Below are positions 10,696 through 20,476 of a stretch of DNA of 64,000 bases, in pieces (within the stretch, counting starts at the first letter, position 1; every line of letters starts with the position of its first letter). The DNA is from Actinomycetales bacterium (GTDB taxonomy: Bacteria; Actinomycetota; Actinomycetes; Mycobacteriales; Micromonosporaceae), in the NCBI GenBank assembly GCA_002919305.1, contig PKFB01000022.1:169979-233978 (forward strand), given 5' to 3'. The notes beneath the pieces were generated by a model. That model ran no database searches. It saw only the letters and a list, made by a program, of their open reading frames with translations, and was not told the origin of the DNA. The position numbers were made by a program, and so were the translations under genes.

Positions 10696-12380
10696 GCCAG
10701 GCGCACGTCGAGTTGGGCCCACCCCCACCGTTGCCCGCCGGGGCGTTGCGGATAACGCCACTGGGGGGCTTGGGCGCCATCGGGCGCAACATGACGGTTT
10801 TTGAGTACGAGGGGCGATTGCTCATCGTCGACTGTGGGGTCCTGTTTCCCGACGTGGAACAGCCTGGTGTCGATCTGATCCTGCCTGACTTCACTTCGTT
10901 GGCCGATCGGCTTGATGACATCGAGGCGATCGTGCTCACCCACGGCCACGAAGATCACATCGGCGCGGTGCCCTATCTGTTGGAGCTCAAGCCGGACATC
11001 CCGTTGGTGGGCTCCCAGTTCACACTCGCCCTGATCGAGGCCAAGCTGGCAGAGCGGCGTATCACCCCCTACACCCTCACCGTCCGGGAGGGGCAACGGG
11101 AGCGACTGGGCGTCTTCGAGTGCGAGTTCTTCGCGGTCAACCACTCCATCCCTGACGCGTTGGCGGTCGCGATCCGCACCGGCGCTGGTCTGGTGCTCCA
11201 CACCGGCGATTTCAAGATGGACCAGTTGCCGCTGGATGGCCGGCTCACCGACCTGCCAGGGTTTGCCCGGCTCGGGGTCGAGGGCGTGGATCTGCTGCTG
11301 TCGGACTCCACCAACGCCGAGGTGCCGGGATTCGTCACCCCCGAACGGGACATCTTCCCGGTGATCGACGAGATCTTCCGGACCGCTCGAGGGCGCCTCA
11401 TCGTGGCCTCATTCGCCTCCCATGTGCACCGGGTGCAGCAGATCCTCGACGCCGCGGCGGCGCACGGCCGTAAGGTCTGCTTCGTCGGGCGCTCCATGGT
11501 GCGCAACATGGGGATCGCCCGGGATCTCGGGCTGCTGCGTATCCAGGGTGGCCTCGTGGTCTCCATGGAGGAGGCGGCGGAGCTGCCCGCGGACGAGATC
11601 GTCTTCATGTCCACCGGGTCGCAGGGCGAGCCCATGAGCGCGCTGGGCCGGATGGCCAGCGGTGACCACCGCCATATCAAGGTGCAGGCCGGGGACACCG
11701 TCGTGCTGGCCTCGTCGCTGGTGCCGGGTAACGAGACCGCGGTCTACCGGGTCATCAACGCATTGTCACGCGCCGGCGCGATTGTGATCCACAAGGACGT
11801 CGCGCGGGTCCACGTCTCCGGGCACGCTCCCGCCGGGGAGCTGCTGTACCTGCTCAACATCGTGCGTCCCCGTAACTTCATGCCGGTCCACGGCGAGTGG
11901 CGCCACCTGCGGGCTCACGCCCGCCTGGCGCAGCAGGCCGGCGTCGATCCGGAGCGGATCGTGCTGTGCGAGGACGGCGACGTGGTGGATCTTGTGGACG
12001 GCGTCGCCCGGGTCGTGGGGCATGTGAACTCCCGGTACGTCTACGTCGATGGCCTGGCGGTGGGCGACGTGGGAGAGACCCTGCTGACCGAACGACGCAT
12101 TCTGGGGGACGGGGGATTCATCGCGGCGACGGTCGTCGTCGACTCCGTCACCGGAAAGGTCGTCGGAGGCCCGATCGTGTCGGGTAAGGGATTCAGCGAG
12201 GATCGTGCCGTCTTCGACGCCGTCATACCGCTGATTACCGAGGCGCTTAACCGGGCGGCGGTGGAAGGTATCACCGATAACCACCAGTTGCAGCAGATTG
12301 TCCGCCGCACCGTTGGGCGTTGGGTGAACGAGACCTACCGTCGGCGACCGATGATCGTGCCCACCGTGGTGGAGGTCTGA
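10692..12380 (+). CDS. rnj: Ribonuclease J
   Basis: RNase J is a metallo-beta-lactamase/beta-CASP nuclease with endonuclease and 5'-3' exonuclease activity in rRNA maturation and mRNA decay. The zinc motif HGHEDH is at residues 84-89. Further conserved pieces are HTGDFK, the beta-CASP part SQGEPMSALGRMA and the C-terminal PVHGEWRHLRAHA. The 562-residue length is typical of actinobacteria. The ATG overlaps the dapA stop. RNase Y and PNPase are also encoded in this window, so this organism has all three main RNA-decay nucleases. Confidence 0.95.
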   Translation: MSQAHVELGPPPPLPAGALRITPLGGLGAIGRNMTVFEYEGRLLIVDCGVLFPDVEQPGVDLILPDFTSLADRLDDIEAIVLTHGHEDHIGAVPYLLELKPDIPLVGSQFTLALIEAKLAERRITPYTLTVREGQRERLGVFECEFFAVNHSIPDALAVAIRTGAGLVLHTGDFKMDQLPLDGRLTDLPGFARLGVEGVDLLLSDSTNAEVPGFVTPERDIFPVIDEIFRTARGRLIVASFASHVHRVQQILDAAAAHGRKVCFVGRSMVRNMGIARDLGLLRIQGGLVVSMEEAAELPADEIVFMSTGSQGEPMSALGRMASGDHRHIKVQAGDTVVLASSLVPGNETAVYRVINALSRAGAIVIHKDVARVHVSGHAPAGELLYLLNIVRPRNFMPVHGEWRHLRAHARLAQQAGVDPERIVLCEDGDVVDLVDGVARVVGHVNSRYVYVDGLAVGDVGETLLTERRILGDGGFIAATVVVDSVTGKVVGGPIVSGKGFSEDRAVFDAVIPLITEALNRAAVEGITDNHQLQQIVRRTVGRWVNETYRRRPMIVPTVVEV

Positions 12381-12458
12381 CCGTTTTTCGACGCCACGGC
12401 GTGACGGCAGCCACCTTGACACACCTGTGAAAAGTGAGCTTGCTGTGGTCATCGTGGC

Positions 12459-12464
12459 TACGGT
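12459..12464 (+). promoter_or_regulatory. -10-like hexamer for ftsK
   Basis: TACGGT ends six bases before the ATG at 12471, with no Shine-Dalgarno in between. A leaderless start is the simplest reading. TTGACA at 12416-12421 is too far upstream to pair with it. Confidence 0.4.
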
Positions 12465-12470
12465 GTGAAC

Positions 12471-14999
12471 ATGGCCGGTCGGACCTCGGGCACCAGCCGC
12501 GCCCGCGTATCAGCCGCGCGGTCGCGTTCCCGGGTGCCTGCTAAGAAGGCAGCTGCAGCGGCGTCTCGAAGTAAGCGGCCCTCCGCGCGGTCGACGTCGT
12601 CGTCGAGCCATGGTGTCCGTGGCCTGTGGTGGGGGACGGCCCACGCCGTGGGGTGGATGGTACGGGCCGTGGGGCGGCAGGCCGCCACGGCCCGGGAGCT
12701 GGATCCGGCGCACCAACGTGACGGTGCCGGCCTGATTCTGTTGGGGCTGGCGATTTTGAGCGCGATGGCGCTGTGGTTCGACGCGGCAGGACCGGTCGGG
12801 GTCTGGCTTGCGTGGGGCGTGCGCGCCACCATCGGCGTCGCCAGCGCCGTTCTGCCGGTGCTTCTCGCGGCCAAAGCGATACGCCTGATGCGGCAGCCGA
12901 AGGACAACAACCCGCAAGGGCGTTCCTTGGTCGGCTGGACCGCCCTGACCTTGGGGGCCGTAGGGATCCTCCACCTGGTCTTAGGACAACCGTCCACAGT
13001 GCAGCAACAGGCCGCTGCGGGTGGCGTACTGGGCAGTGGGGTGGGCGGTACGCTCGCCCGAGCTGTCAGCGGTTGGGTGGCGGTGCCGTTGCTGCTCCTG
13101 CTGACGACGTTCGGGATCCTGGTGGTGACCGCCACCCCGGTTAACCGGATACCTGAGCGGTTGGCGCGACTGCGTGATTTGGCGTTGGGGCGGGTGTCCG
13201 CGCCGGTGAGGCAGCCGCTTTACGCTGAGGAAGACGACACCGTCGCGGAACGGCGCGAGTCGGCCACCTCGTCACGGCGACGACAGGGGCCGCGGGTACC
13301 TCGGCGTCGAGTTTCCGTTCCGCTCCAGGTGGAGGACGCGGAGCCCCACGAGGAGGACCTCGAACCGGTCAAGGAGACCGTGGACGACCATCCCACGGTG
13401 CCGCTGTCCCGTCTGGAGACGACGCCGTCGCGGCCGCCTCGCCGTCGGGCGCCCGCCGCGCCGGCGCACTCACCCGCACCGACTCACGCCGAACAGTTGA
13501 CGCTCGACCCGATCAGGTCGAGCGAGGGAGGGTACCAACTACCGTCGCTTGACCTGCTGCGGAAGGGGGCGCCCCCTAAGGCCCGCAGCCGAGTCAACGA
13601 TGAAGTAATCGCGGCTTTGACCAGTGTGTTCGAACAGTTCAATGTGGACGCCGCGGTGGTCAATTTCACGCGCGGCCCCACAGTTACTCGGTACGAGATT
13701 GAACTCGGGCCGGGGGTGAAGGTCGAGCGGATCACTCAGCTGTCCCGCAACATCGCCTACGCGGTCAAAAGCCCAGACGTCCGAATCATCAGCCCGGTGC
13801 CGGGCAAAAGCGCGGTCGGTGTGGAGATCCCCAACGCCGACAAAGAGGATGTGGCGCTCGGGGACGTGCTACGCAGCCGAGAGGCGGCCAGCGACCACCA
13901 CCCGCTGCTGGTCGGGCTGGGCAAAGACATCGAAGGCGGGGTGGTGGTGGCCAACCTCGCCAAGATGCCGCACATCCTCATCGCCGGCGCCACCGGCTCT
14001 GGAAAGTCCAGCTGCATCAACGCGCTTTTGGTCTCGGTGCTGACCCGAGCCACCCCCGATGACGTGCGCATGTTGCTCATCGACCCCAAACGGGTGGAGC
14101 TGAGCATCTACGAGGGGATTCCGCACCTGGTGACGCCGATCGTGACCAACCCCAAGAAGGCGGCTGATTCGCTGCAGTGGGTTGTCCGCGAGATGGACAT
14201 GCGCTATGAGGATCTCGCGGCTGCCGGGGTCCGGCACATCGACGACTTCAACCGGAAGGTCCGCAAGGGAGAGCTGAAGCCACCGCCGGGGAGTGAACGG
14301 GAGTACCGCCCGTACCCCTACCTGTTGGTGATTGTTGATGAGCTCGCTGACCTGATGATGGTCGCGCCCCGCGATGTTGAGGACGCGATCGTGCGGATCA
14401 CACAGTTGGCGCGGGCCGCCGGGATCCACCTGGTGCTGGCGACCCAACGTCCGTCGGTGGATGTGGTGACGGGCTTGATCAAGGCGAACGTGCCGTCCCG
14501 TCTGGCCTTCTCCACCTCCTCACTGGCCGATTCCCGAGTGATCCTCGATCAACCCGGTGCTGAGAAGCTGATCGGCCGGGGAGACGGGCTGTTTTTGCCG
14601 ATGGGGGCCAGCAAGCCGATCCGCTTCCAGGGCGCTTGGGTCAGCGAGCAGGAGATCCTGGAGGTGGTGCGCTTCTGTAAGTCGCAGCGAGAGCCAGAGT
14701 TCCGACCGGAGGTGCTCACCGTCGCCCAGGACAACAAGAAAAAGATCGAGGAGGACGTCGGTGAGGATCTTGATCTGCTGTTGCAGGCCGTCGAGTTGGT
14801 GGTATCGACCCAGTTCGGGTCGACATCGATGCTGCAACGCAAGCTACGGGTGGGGTTCGCCAAGGCGGGGCGTTTGATGGATCTGATGGAGTCGCGGGGC
14901 ATCGTCGGCCCCAGCGAAGGCTCCAAGGCGCGCGACGTTCTGGTCAAACCAGAGGAGCTGGAGGACGTGCTGGCCACTATTCGGGGCAAGGAATCCTAG
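12471..14999 (+). CDS. ftsK: DNA translocase FtsK/SpoIIIE
   Basis: FtsK pumps DNA through the closing septum. The N-terminal third has a basic Ala/Ser/Arg stretch (1-45), then about four membrane segments between residues 80 and 225. A charged, proline-rich linker runs to about 360, followed by the motor: Walker A GATGSGKS at 506-513 and Walker B LLVIVDELADL around 617-627. The C-terminal gamma-type winged helix (about 760-842, AVELVVSTQFGSTSMLQRKL) reads KOPS-like sequences. I chose ATG 12471 because TACGGT lies six bases before it; GTG at 12465 is an alternative. Confidence 0.95.
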   Translation: MAGRTSGTSRARVSAARSRSRVPAKKAAAAASRSKRPSARSTSSSSHGVRGLWWGTAHAVGWMVRAVGRQAATARELDPAHQRDGAGLILLGLAILSAMALWFDAAGPVGVWLAWGVRATIGVASAVLPVLLAAKAIRLMRQPKDNNPQGRSLVGWTALTLGAVGILHLVLGQPSTVQQQAAAGGVLGSGVGGTLARAVSGWVAVPLLLLLTTFGILVVTATPVNRIPERLARLRDLALGRVSAPVRQPLYAEEDDTVAERRESATSSRRRQGPRVPRRRVSVPLQVEDAEPHEEDLEPVKETVDDHPTVPLSRLETTPSRPPRRRAPAAPAHSPAPTHAEQLTLDPIRSSEGGYQLPSLDLLRKGAPPKARSRVNDEVIAALTSVFEQFNVDAAVVNFTRGPTVTRYEIELGPGVKVERITQLSRNIAYAVKSPDVRIISPVPGKSAVGVEIPNADKEDVALGDVLRSREAASDHHPLLVGLGKDIEGGVVVANLAKMPHILIAGATGSGKSSCINALLVSVLTRATPDDVRMLLIDPKRVELSIYEGIPHLVTPIVTNPKKAADSLQWVVREMDMRYEDLAAAGVRHIDDFNRKVRKGELKPPPGSEREYRPYPYLLVIVDELADLMMVAPRDVEDAIVRITQLARAAGIHLVLATQRPSVDVVTGLIKANVPSRLAFSTSSLADSRVILDQPGAEKLIGRGDGLFLPMGASKPIRFQGAWVSEQEILEVVRFCKSQREPEFRPEVLTVAQDNKKKIEEDVGEDLDLLLQAVELVVSTQFGSTSMLQRKLRVGFAKAGRLMDLMESRGIVGPSEGSKARDVLVKPEELEDVLATIRGKES

Positions 15000-15173
15000 A
15001 CAGGCGGTTCTGGACGGCTCAGGGCGGTCCTGGGCGGCCCAGACAGAGTGCCTGGGCAAGAAGGGCGTGGTCGCGCGTACCCGACCTTGCCGACGTGGAC
15101 CGCCCAGAAGCGTAGGGCGGGCAACGCGACCGGCTGAGGTAGAGTCCACTGCCGCCTGGGTACGCTCAGGTGC

Positions 15174-16727
15174 GTGTCAGCATCCGCCTCCCCACCGCGC
15201 GTCGCCATGGTCACGTTGGGATGCGCCCGTAATGAGGTCGACTCTGAGGAGCTCGCCGCCCGACTGGCCGATGACGGTTGGCGCATCACCGACGACGCTG
15301 ACGACGCCGACGTCGTCCTCGTCAACACCTGCGGTTTCATAGAGCACGCCAAGCAGGAATCGATCGATACCCTGTTGGCGGCGAGTGAGACCTCCGCCAA
15401 GGTGGTGGCCGTCGGTTGCCTGGCCGAACGGTACGGCCGTGACTTGGCCGGAAGCCTGCCAGAGGCGGACGCAGTCCTCGGATTTGATCACTACCCCCAC
15501 ATAGCCGACCGGTTGCGCCGGATCCTGGCTGGCGAGCGGATAGAGTCCCACACTCCCCAAGACCGCCGTACCCTGCTGCCGATCGCTCCCGCGCGGCGCT
15601 CCGACGCCGCCGTGGTGGTGCCCGGGCACGGCGACACCACCACCGGTTCCCGCGCCACCGCCTCCGGTTCCGGGGCCACACGGAGCCGTCCGCGGGCCAG
15701 CGACAGCACAACGGCCAGCGACGACGAGTCGTTCCTTGAGGCATCCGGCACCCCGCAGCATCTGCGCCGGATTCTGCGGCGCCGTCTGGACAGCGGTCCG
15801 GTCGCTCCCCTCAAGCTCGCCAGCGGCTGTGACCGGCGGTGCGCCTTCTGTGCCATCCCCTCGTTCCGGGGCGCCTTCATCTCCCGTCCCCCCGACGATC
15901 TTTTGCAGGAGGCCGCCTGGTTGGCGGAGCAGGGGGTGCGGGAGCTGGTTCTGGTCAGTGAGAACTCCACCTCCTACGGCAAGGACCTCGGGGATCCCCG
16001 GCTGCTGGAGAAGCTGCTGCCGGAGCTGGCCCGGATTCCGGGGATCGTCCGGGTGCGGGTGAGCTATCTGCAGCCGGCGGAGCTGCGGCCCAGCTTGGTG
16101 GAGGTGATCGCCACCACTGAAGGCGTGGCTCCGTACTTCGACCTGTCGTTCCAGCACGCCAGTGAGCCGGTGCTGCGTCGGATGCGGCGTTTCGGCTCCA
16201 CCGAACGGTTCTGTGAGCTGCTGGACACCATCCGGCGGGCGAATCCGGACGCGGGGGTGCGCTCCAACGTCATCGTCGGGTTCCCTGGTGAGACCCGGTC
16301 CGACGTGGCGGAGCTGGAGCGGTTCCTGACGGCGGCTCGGCTGGATGCGATCGGGGTGTTCAGCTACAGCGACGAGGAGGGCACGGAGGCGGCCACTCTG
16401 CCCGGTAAGGTCCGCCCCGACACCATCGCCCGACGGTACGCGCGGATCAGCACGTTGGCCGATGAGCTCGCGGCGCAGCGGGCCGCTGAGCGCATCGGGA
16501 GCACGGTGGAGGTGCTGGTGGAGTCGGTGGCCGACGGCGTCGTGGAGGGCCGGGCCGCCCACCAAGGTCCCGAGGACGGCACGACCACGCTGGAAGGGCC
16601 AGACCGGCTCCTGGCACAGGTACGCCCCGGAACCCTGGCGCGTGCCGTGGTCACTGACAGTGAAGGCGTCGATCTTCACGCTGAGATCGTGGAGATCGCC
16701 TCGGATCCAGGGTCGGGGGCGCGATGA
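15174..16727 (+). CDS. rimO: Ribosomal protein uS12 methylthiotransferase RimO
   Basis: RimO is a radical-SAM enzyme that adds a methylthio group to an Asp of ribosomal protein S12. The N-terminal domain holds the three cluster cysteines C17, C53 and C82; the radical-SAM motif CDRRCAFC gives C219, C223 and C226. A TRAM domain ends the protein. Between the two cluster regions is a low-complexity Ser/Thr/Arg-rich stretch (about residues 143-190), longer than in E. coli RimO. The GTG follows TACGCT (15161-15166) by seven bases, suggesting a leaderless mRNA. The stop overlaps pgsA in ATGA. Confidence 0.93.
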   Translation: MSASASPPRVAMVTLGCARNEVDSEELAARLADDGWRITDDADDADVVLVNTCGFIEHAKQESIDTLLAASETSAKVVAVGCLAERYGRDLAGSLPEADAVLGFDHYPHIADRLRRILAGERIESHTPQDRRTLLPIAPARRSDAAVVVPGHGDTTTGSRATASGSGATRSRPRASDSTTASDDESFLEASGTPQHLRRILRRRLDSGPVAPLKLASGCDRRCAFCAIPSFRGAFISRPPDDLLQEAAWLAEQGVRELVLVSENSTSYGKDLGDPRLLEKLLPELARIPGIVRVRVSYLQPAELRPSLVEVIATTEGVAPYFDLSFQHASEPVLRRMRRFGSTERFCELLDTIRRANPDAGVRSNVIVGFPGETRSDVAELERFLTAARLDAIGVFSYSDEEGTEAATLPGKVRPDTIARRYARISTLADELAAQRAAERIGSTVEVLVESVADGVVEGRAAHQGPEDGTTTLEGPDRLLAQVRPGTLARAVVTDSEGVDLHAEIVEIASDPGSGAR

Positions 16728-17347
16728 CGACAGACGCCCCGCAGTCGGTGCCGGCCGCGGGGCAGGTCCCGTTGCTCAACGTGGCGAATGCCCTTACCGC
16801 GCTGCGCCTGCTGTTAGTGCCGCTGTTCGCCTGGATAGTGGTCATGTCTGAGATGACCGACCCCTGGTGGCGGACGCTCGCGGCGGTGGTTTTCTGTGTC
16901 GCCTCGGTCACCGACTACATCGATGGGTGGGTGGCGCGTTCCCGTAACCTGGTCACCTCCTTCGGTAAGGTGGCCGACCCGATCGCGGACAAGGCGCTCA
17001 CCGGTACCGCCCTGGTCATGTTGTCCGGCTATGACCTGGTGTGGTGGTGGGTGACCATAGTCATCCTGGCGCGTGAGATCGGGATCACCCTGATGCGGTT
17101 CTGGGTTCTCCGGTACGGGGTGATCGCGGCAAGCCGGGGTGGCAAGCTCAAAACGGCGCTCCAGGTGTTGGCCATCGTCTGGTATCTGGGGCCGTGGCCA
17201 GAACCGCTTGAGTTGATCAGTCCGTGGCTTATGGGGGCGGCGCTGATCGCGACGGTCGTCACCGGATTGGACTACATCCTGCGGGCGTTCCGGCTGCGCA
17301 GGAATGCCCGGCGGGACAAAGCCGCGGCTGAAGGGCAGGCTCGGTGA
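16724..17347 (+). CDS. pgsA: CDP-alcohol phosphatidyltransferase (phosphatidylglycerophosphate synthase)
   Basis: A 207-residue membrane protein of the CDP-alcohol phosphatidyltransferase family. The complete metal-binding motif is present: D64-x2-D67-G68-x2-A71-R72-x8-G81-x3-D85-x3-D89. Four to six hydrophobic segments surround it. By position between rimO/ftsK and cinA/clgR it corresponds to the pgsA gene of Mycobacterium and Streptomyces, giving PGP from CDP-diacylglycerol and glycerol 3-phosphate. The substrate is inferred from synteny and closest family. It overlaps both neighbours by four bases, so rimO, pgsA and pncC look like one translational unit. Confidence 0.9.
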   Translation: MTTDAPQSVPAAGQVPLLNVANALTALRLLLVPLFAWIVVMSEMTDPWWRTLAAVVFCVASVTDYIDGWVARSRNLVTSFGKVADPIADKALTGTALVMLSGYDLVWWWVTIVILAREIGITLMRFWVLRYGVIAASRGGKLKTALQVLAIVWYLGPWPEPLELISPWLMGAALIATVVTGLDYILRAFRLRRNARRDKAAAEGQAR

Positions 17348-17907
17348 GCATCCCTTTCCCGCGGCACATCCAGGAGCGAGCCCGATACATCGTGGCCGAG
17401 TTGACGGCGCGGCGCGAGACGTTGGCGGTGGCGGAGTCCCTCACCGGTGGGCTGTTGGCAGCCGCGATCGTGGAGATACCTGGGGCCAGCGCGGTTTTCC
17501 GCGGCGGGCTGGTGGTGTACGCCACCGACCTGAAAGGCGCGCTGGTGGGGGTCTCCGGGGATCTGCTGCGGGAGCGCGGGCCGGTCGATCCGGAGGTGGC
17601 GGCGGCACTCGCTGTAGGAGCACGTGACCGTTGCGGCGCCCAGTGGGCGTTGTCCACCACCGGTGTGGCGGGGCCGGAACCGCATGGCGGCCACCCGCCC
17701 GGCACGGTTTTCATCGGTGTGGCCGGCCCGAGGTCGGTCGGTGCTCGTCGGTTAGCGTTGCAAGGGGACCGAGCGGCCGTGAGGGCCGCTACTGTGGAGG
17801 CAGCCTTGTCCCTACTGGCCGACACTCTCGTCGACAGTCCCGCCAGCGATCTGGCCGGTGGCGCGGATCGGTCCGTTCGGGGGCCGGATATGCGCGACGG
17901 AGTCTAA
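17344..17907 (+). CDS. pncC: CinA C-terminal domain amidohydrolase (nicotinamide-nucleotide amidase)
   Basis: The 187-residue protein is the stand-alone CinA C-terminal domain, which deamidates nicotinamide mononucleotide to nicotinate mononucleotide in pyridine nucleotide recycling. Family markers are AVAESLTGGLLAAAI near the N-terminus, FRGGLVVYATDLKGALVGV, and ALSTTGVAGPEPHGGHPPGTVFIGV. The GTG start overlaps the pgsA stop in GTGA. The pgsA-cinA-clgR order is common in actinobacteria. Confidence 0.9.
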   Translation: MSIPFPRHIQERARYIVAELTARRETLAVAESLTGGLLAAAIVEIPGASAVFRGGLVVYATDLKGALVGVSGDLLRERGPVDPEVAAALAVGARDRCGAQWALSTTGVAGPEPHGGHPPGTVFIGVAGPRSVGARRLALQGDRAAVRAATVEAALSLLADTLVDSPASDLAGGADRSVRGPDMRDGV

Positions 17908-17923
17908 AGCGGGCATAGTGTAA

Positions 17924-17948
17924 TGATTGGGATGATTCGTCCTAATCA
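17924..17948. promoter_or_regulatory. AT-rich inverted repeat upstream of clgR
   Basis: TGATTGGGA (17924-17932) and TCCTAATCA (17940-17948) are inverted repeats with one mismatch around a 7-base centre. It lies in a distinctly AT-richer patch of the 263-bp gap between pncC and clgR. Function is unknown; an operator or promoter-proximal site is possible. Confidence 0.4.
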
Positions 17949-18047
17949 AGGTGATTGGTGTGCTGACTTAGGATTCACGACGTGGCGACACGCTGAGATC
18001 TAGCGCACTTTCCACGGTCGTGGTGGGATGAAATACCTGATCTTCCA

Positions 18048-18060
18048 AGTTCGTTGAACT
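18048..18060. promoter_or_regulatory. Palindromic operator candidate upstream of clgR
   Basis: AGTTC-GTT-GAACT is a perfect 13-bp inverted repeat about 110 bp before the clgR start. ClgR proteins bind sites with a GTTCG half and control their own genes in Streptomyces and Corynebacterium, so autoregulation is plausible but not shown. Confidence 0.4.
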
Positions 18061-18170
18061 GCCTGACTGGAAGCCCGGGTGGGAGACGGTGCCGATGTCG
18101 CTCGCGCGGAGTACCGTGGCGGTCAGCCCGTCGTCGCGCCGCCGGGCGCCGAGCCGAAAGGGGGTGTGCG

Positions 18171-18551
18171 ATGGTCCTGCTCCGCAGGGTCCTCGGGGAT
18201 ACGCTGCGGGCGCGGCGCCTCGCTCAACGCCGCACGCTCCGTGACGTGTCGACGGCGGCCAACGTCAGCCTGGGGTACCTCTCGGAGATCGAACGCGGCC
18301 AGAAGGAAGCGTCCAGTGAGCTGCTCGCGGCGATCTGTGACGCGCTCGGTGTGCGACAGTCAGAGGTGCTGCAGGATGTCACCGACACCGTCGCACTGGC
18401 CGAGGAGATGGCTGGTGTTCTCACCCCTGTTCCCGCCGGGAAGGAAACCGAGGGGAACGACAACAAGGCGTCGGCGACCGCCTCGTTGGACCGGGGTACC
18501 TCGCGTATCGAGAACCGTGCTCAGGGCCACGAGGTCGTGTACGCGGCCTGA
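18171..18551 (+). CDS. clgR: XRE-family stress regulator ClgR
   Basis: ClgR/PopR-type regulators activate clp protease genes and, in Mycobacterium, the pspA operon. The 126-residue protein has a helix-turn-helix around residues 10-65 ([24 protein letters not shown] is the core). It ends in Val-Tyr-Ala-Ala. In Streptomyces a C-terminal Ala-Ala pair is what ClpP-dependent proteolysis of ClgR and PopR requires, so the tail is probably a degron. The ATG at 18171 has GAAAGGGGG upstream; the longer open frame has no support. It is followed by pspA, as in Mycobacterium. Confidence 0.9.
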   Translation: MVLLRRVLGDTLRARRLAQRRTLRDVSTAANVSLGYLSEIERGQKEASSELLAAICDALGVRQSEVLQDVTDTVALAEEMAGVLTPVPAGKETEGNDNKASATASLDRGTSRIENRAQGHEVVYAA

Positions 18552-18570
18552 TGTGGGGTACGCGGCCTGA
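18539..18570 (+). repeat. 13-bp direct repeat at the clgR stop
   Basis: GTACGCGGCCTGA occurs at 18539-18551, where it encodes the final Tyr-Ala-Ala-stop, and again at 18558-18570 with a 19-bp period. The second copy is out of frame. It looks like a small tandem duplication. Confidence 0.7.
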
Positions 18571-18758
18571 ATAGGGAGTAACCCGTACGCGGTTCGCTCT
18601 CAGGGATCTGGAGGAGCCAGGGGCGTCACTGGGGCCTATCCGGTGCGATCCCTGACTCCGCCCTGATTCCGGTCGCCCTGGCGTGACGTGCTGGCTTCGC
18701 CCTGACACGATGGACTGAGCGCGTGAAGCGCCACGGTAGCCGCAGGGAGGACCACGAG

Positions 18759-19631
18759 ATGGCGAATCCGTTCGTCAGGGGTTGGAAGTACCTTATGGCG
18801 CTGTTCGGCGCCAAGATCGATGAGTACGCCGATCCCAGGGTACAGATCCAGCAGGCGACCGAGGAGGCTCAGCGACAACATCAGGCCTTGGTCCAGCAGG
18901 CGGCTGCGGTCATCGGTAACCAGCGGCAGCTTGAGATGAAGCTGTCCCGGCAGATGTCCGAGGTCGAAAAGCTGCAGGCGTCGGCGCGGCAAGCGTTGAT
19001 CATGGCTGACCGGGCGCGGAGCGAGGGTGACGAGCAGAAGGCGCAGGAGTACGAAAACGCCGCCCAGATTTTCGCCACTCAGCTGGTCGCTGCCGAGCAG
19101 CAGATGGAGGACCTGAAGACGCTCCACGATCAGGCCCTGAACGCCGCTGCTCAGGCCCGTAAGGCGGTTGAAGACAACGCCATGCTGCTGCAGCAGAAGC
19201 TGGCCGAGCGTTCCAAGCTGCTCAGCCAGCTTGAGCAGGCCAAGATGCAGGAGGCGGTCGCCCGTAATCTGGAGTCGATGAGCCAGCTCGCCGCCCCAGG
19301 CAACGTGCCGTCGCTGGACGAGGTGCGGGAGAAGATCGAGCGTCGGTACGCCGCCGCGTTGGGTCGCGCTGAACTGGCCAGCAACTCGATCCAGGGACGG
19401 ATGATGGAGGTGCAACGGTCGGCGTTGGACATGGCGGGCGCCTCGCGTCTGGAGCAGATCCGGGCCAGTTTGGCGGGCAACCAGCTTGCGCAGGCCCCTG
19501 CCCAGACTTCTACGCCGCCGTCGGTCACGGCCGCGTCGAACCCAGGGTTGGCGCGGCTTGAGGAGATCCGGGCCAGTGTCGCCAAAGAGCAGAACGCCTC
19601 GAAGACCGAGCGCGATGCGTCGGCGAGCTAG
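18759..19631 (+). CDS. pspA: Phage shock protein A / IM30 family protein
   Basis: PspA is a peripheral membrane ESCRT-III-like protein that stabilises the cytoplasmic membrane under stress. The 290-residue protein begins [26 protein letters not shown], the conserved amphipathic start. A long alpha-helical coiled coil rich in Gln, Glu, Ala and Lys runs to about residue 220. The C-terminal tail carries two copies of a short motif, [11 protein letters not shown] and [11 protein letters not shown]. The ATG at 18759 follows GGGAGG; the GTG at 18723 lies upstream of this site. It corresponds to Mycobacterium PspA (35-kDa antigen) directly after clgR. Confidence 0.94.
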   Translation: MANPFVRGWKYLMALFGAKIDEYADPRVQIQQATEEAQRQHQALVQQAAAVIGNQRQLEMKLSRQMSEVEKLQASARQALIMADRARSEGDEQKAQEYENAAQIFATQLVAAEQQMEDLKTLHDQALNAAAQARKAVEDNAMLLQQKLAERSKLLSQLEQAKMQEAVARNLESMSQLAAPGNVPSLDEVREKIERRYAAALGRAELASNSIQGRMMEVQRSALDMAGASRLEQIRASLAGNQLAQAPAQTSTPPSVTAASNPGLARLEEIRASVAKEQNASKTERDASAS

Positions 19632-19649
19632 CCGGTTTCCAGCGATTCG

Positions 19650-20438
19650 GTGATGATTAGCTCCGGTGACCGCGACCCACGGGCCCGACACCTGCGTCAG
19701 GTGAACCGGGAACGCCGGGCTGCGAGACGGTGGACGGTGGTGGCGGCCGCGTGTGCGGGCGCCGCCGCAATCCTGACCCCCTATCAGGGCTTGGGGATGG
19801 CGGACGCGGTCTGGACGGCGTTGGCCGGTGGTAGCGGGGCACTGTCGGTGTTCCGGTGGATGGATTACCGACGCCTGGCGCGGGCACCGATCCCTGAGCC
19901 GGAACCGGAGCTTCCGCCCCGACTAGGGGATCCCCGCATGACGGGGACAGGGGCGCGAGGAGTGATCCGGCAGCTGTCGGCCATGATTCAACGGCAGCGA
20001 ATGCGGCAGCACTTTCGCGGCTACACCGTCGCCAGCGTGTGGGATCGGATCGACGACGCGACCCAGACGTTGGCTGGACTGGCCCCGGCTCTTCAAGGGC
20101 CCGCGGCGGAGGCGGTACGCGAGGGTGCCCGCGCCCAAAGCTGGCTGCGGGATCTGGCGTGGCGAGCCCGCGATGTGGAGCACACCCTCCGGTTCGCTCC
20201 CACGGATGCCAGCGCATCCCTGAAGGTGGCGCATCAGAATCTGGTCAGCACACTCACCACGGGAGTTGAAGCGTACGAACGGTTGGTGGCCGCGGCTGCT
20301 GAGTGCGCGGCCCACACCACGGGTGCCGGGCATGAGCTGTCTGCGCGGCGTCTGGAGGAAGCCACGGACCGGCTGGCGGGTATCGCACGTGGCCTCCAAG
20401 AACTGCGGGACCTGCGTGATCATCTGCGCTGGAACTGA
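19650..20438 (+). CDS. PspM-like membrane protein
   Basis: The 262-residue protein has a basic N-terminus and two hydrophobic segments around residues 28-45 and 50-68. The rest is cytosolic and helical, containing the stretch RGYTVASVWDRIDDATQTLAGLAPALQGPAAEAV. Its place directly after pspA, 18 bp downstream, and its two-membrane-span plan match PspM (Rv2743c) of Mycobacterium, which holds PspA at the membrane. Sequence similarity could not be tested here, so the name is by position and architecture. Start is GTG at 19650; ATG is the next codon. Confidence 0.65.
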   Translation: MMISSGDRDPRARHLRQVNRERRAARRWTVVAAACAGAAAILTPYQGLGMADAVWTALAGGSGALSVFRWMDYRRLARAPIPEPEPELPPRLGDPRMTGTGARGVIRQLSAMIQRQRMRQHFRGYTVASVWDRIDDATQTLAGLAPALQGPAAEAVREGARAQSWLRDLAWRARDVEHTLRFAPTDASASLKVAHQNLVSTLTTGVEAYERLVAAAAECAAHTTGAGHELSARRLEEATDRLAGIARGLQELRDLRDHLRWN

Positions 20439-20476
20439 GGCCGTCCGACACCCCTTCCAGGCCCTGCCCTAGAACA

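Noticed and set aside
15177..16679. A 500-residue antisense frame across rimO
   Set aside because: Mirror frame of a conserved gene in GC-rich DNA.
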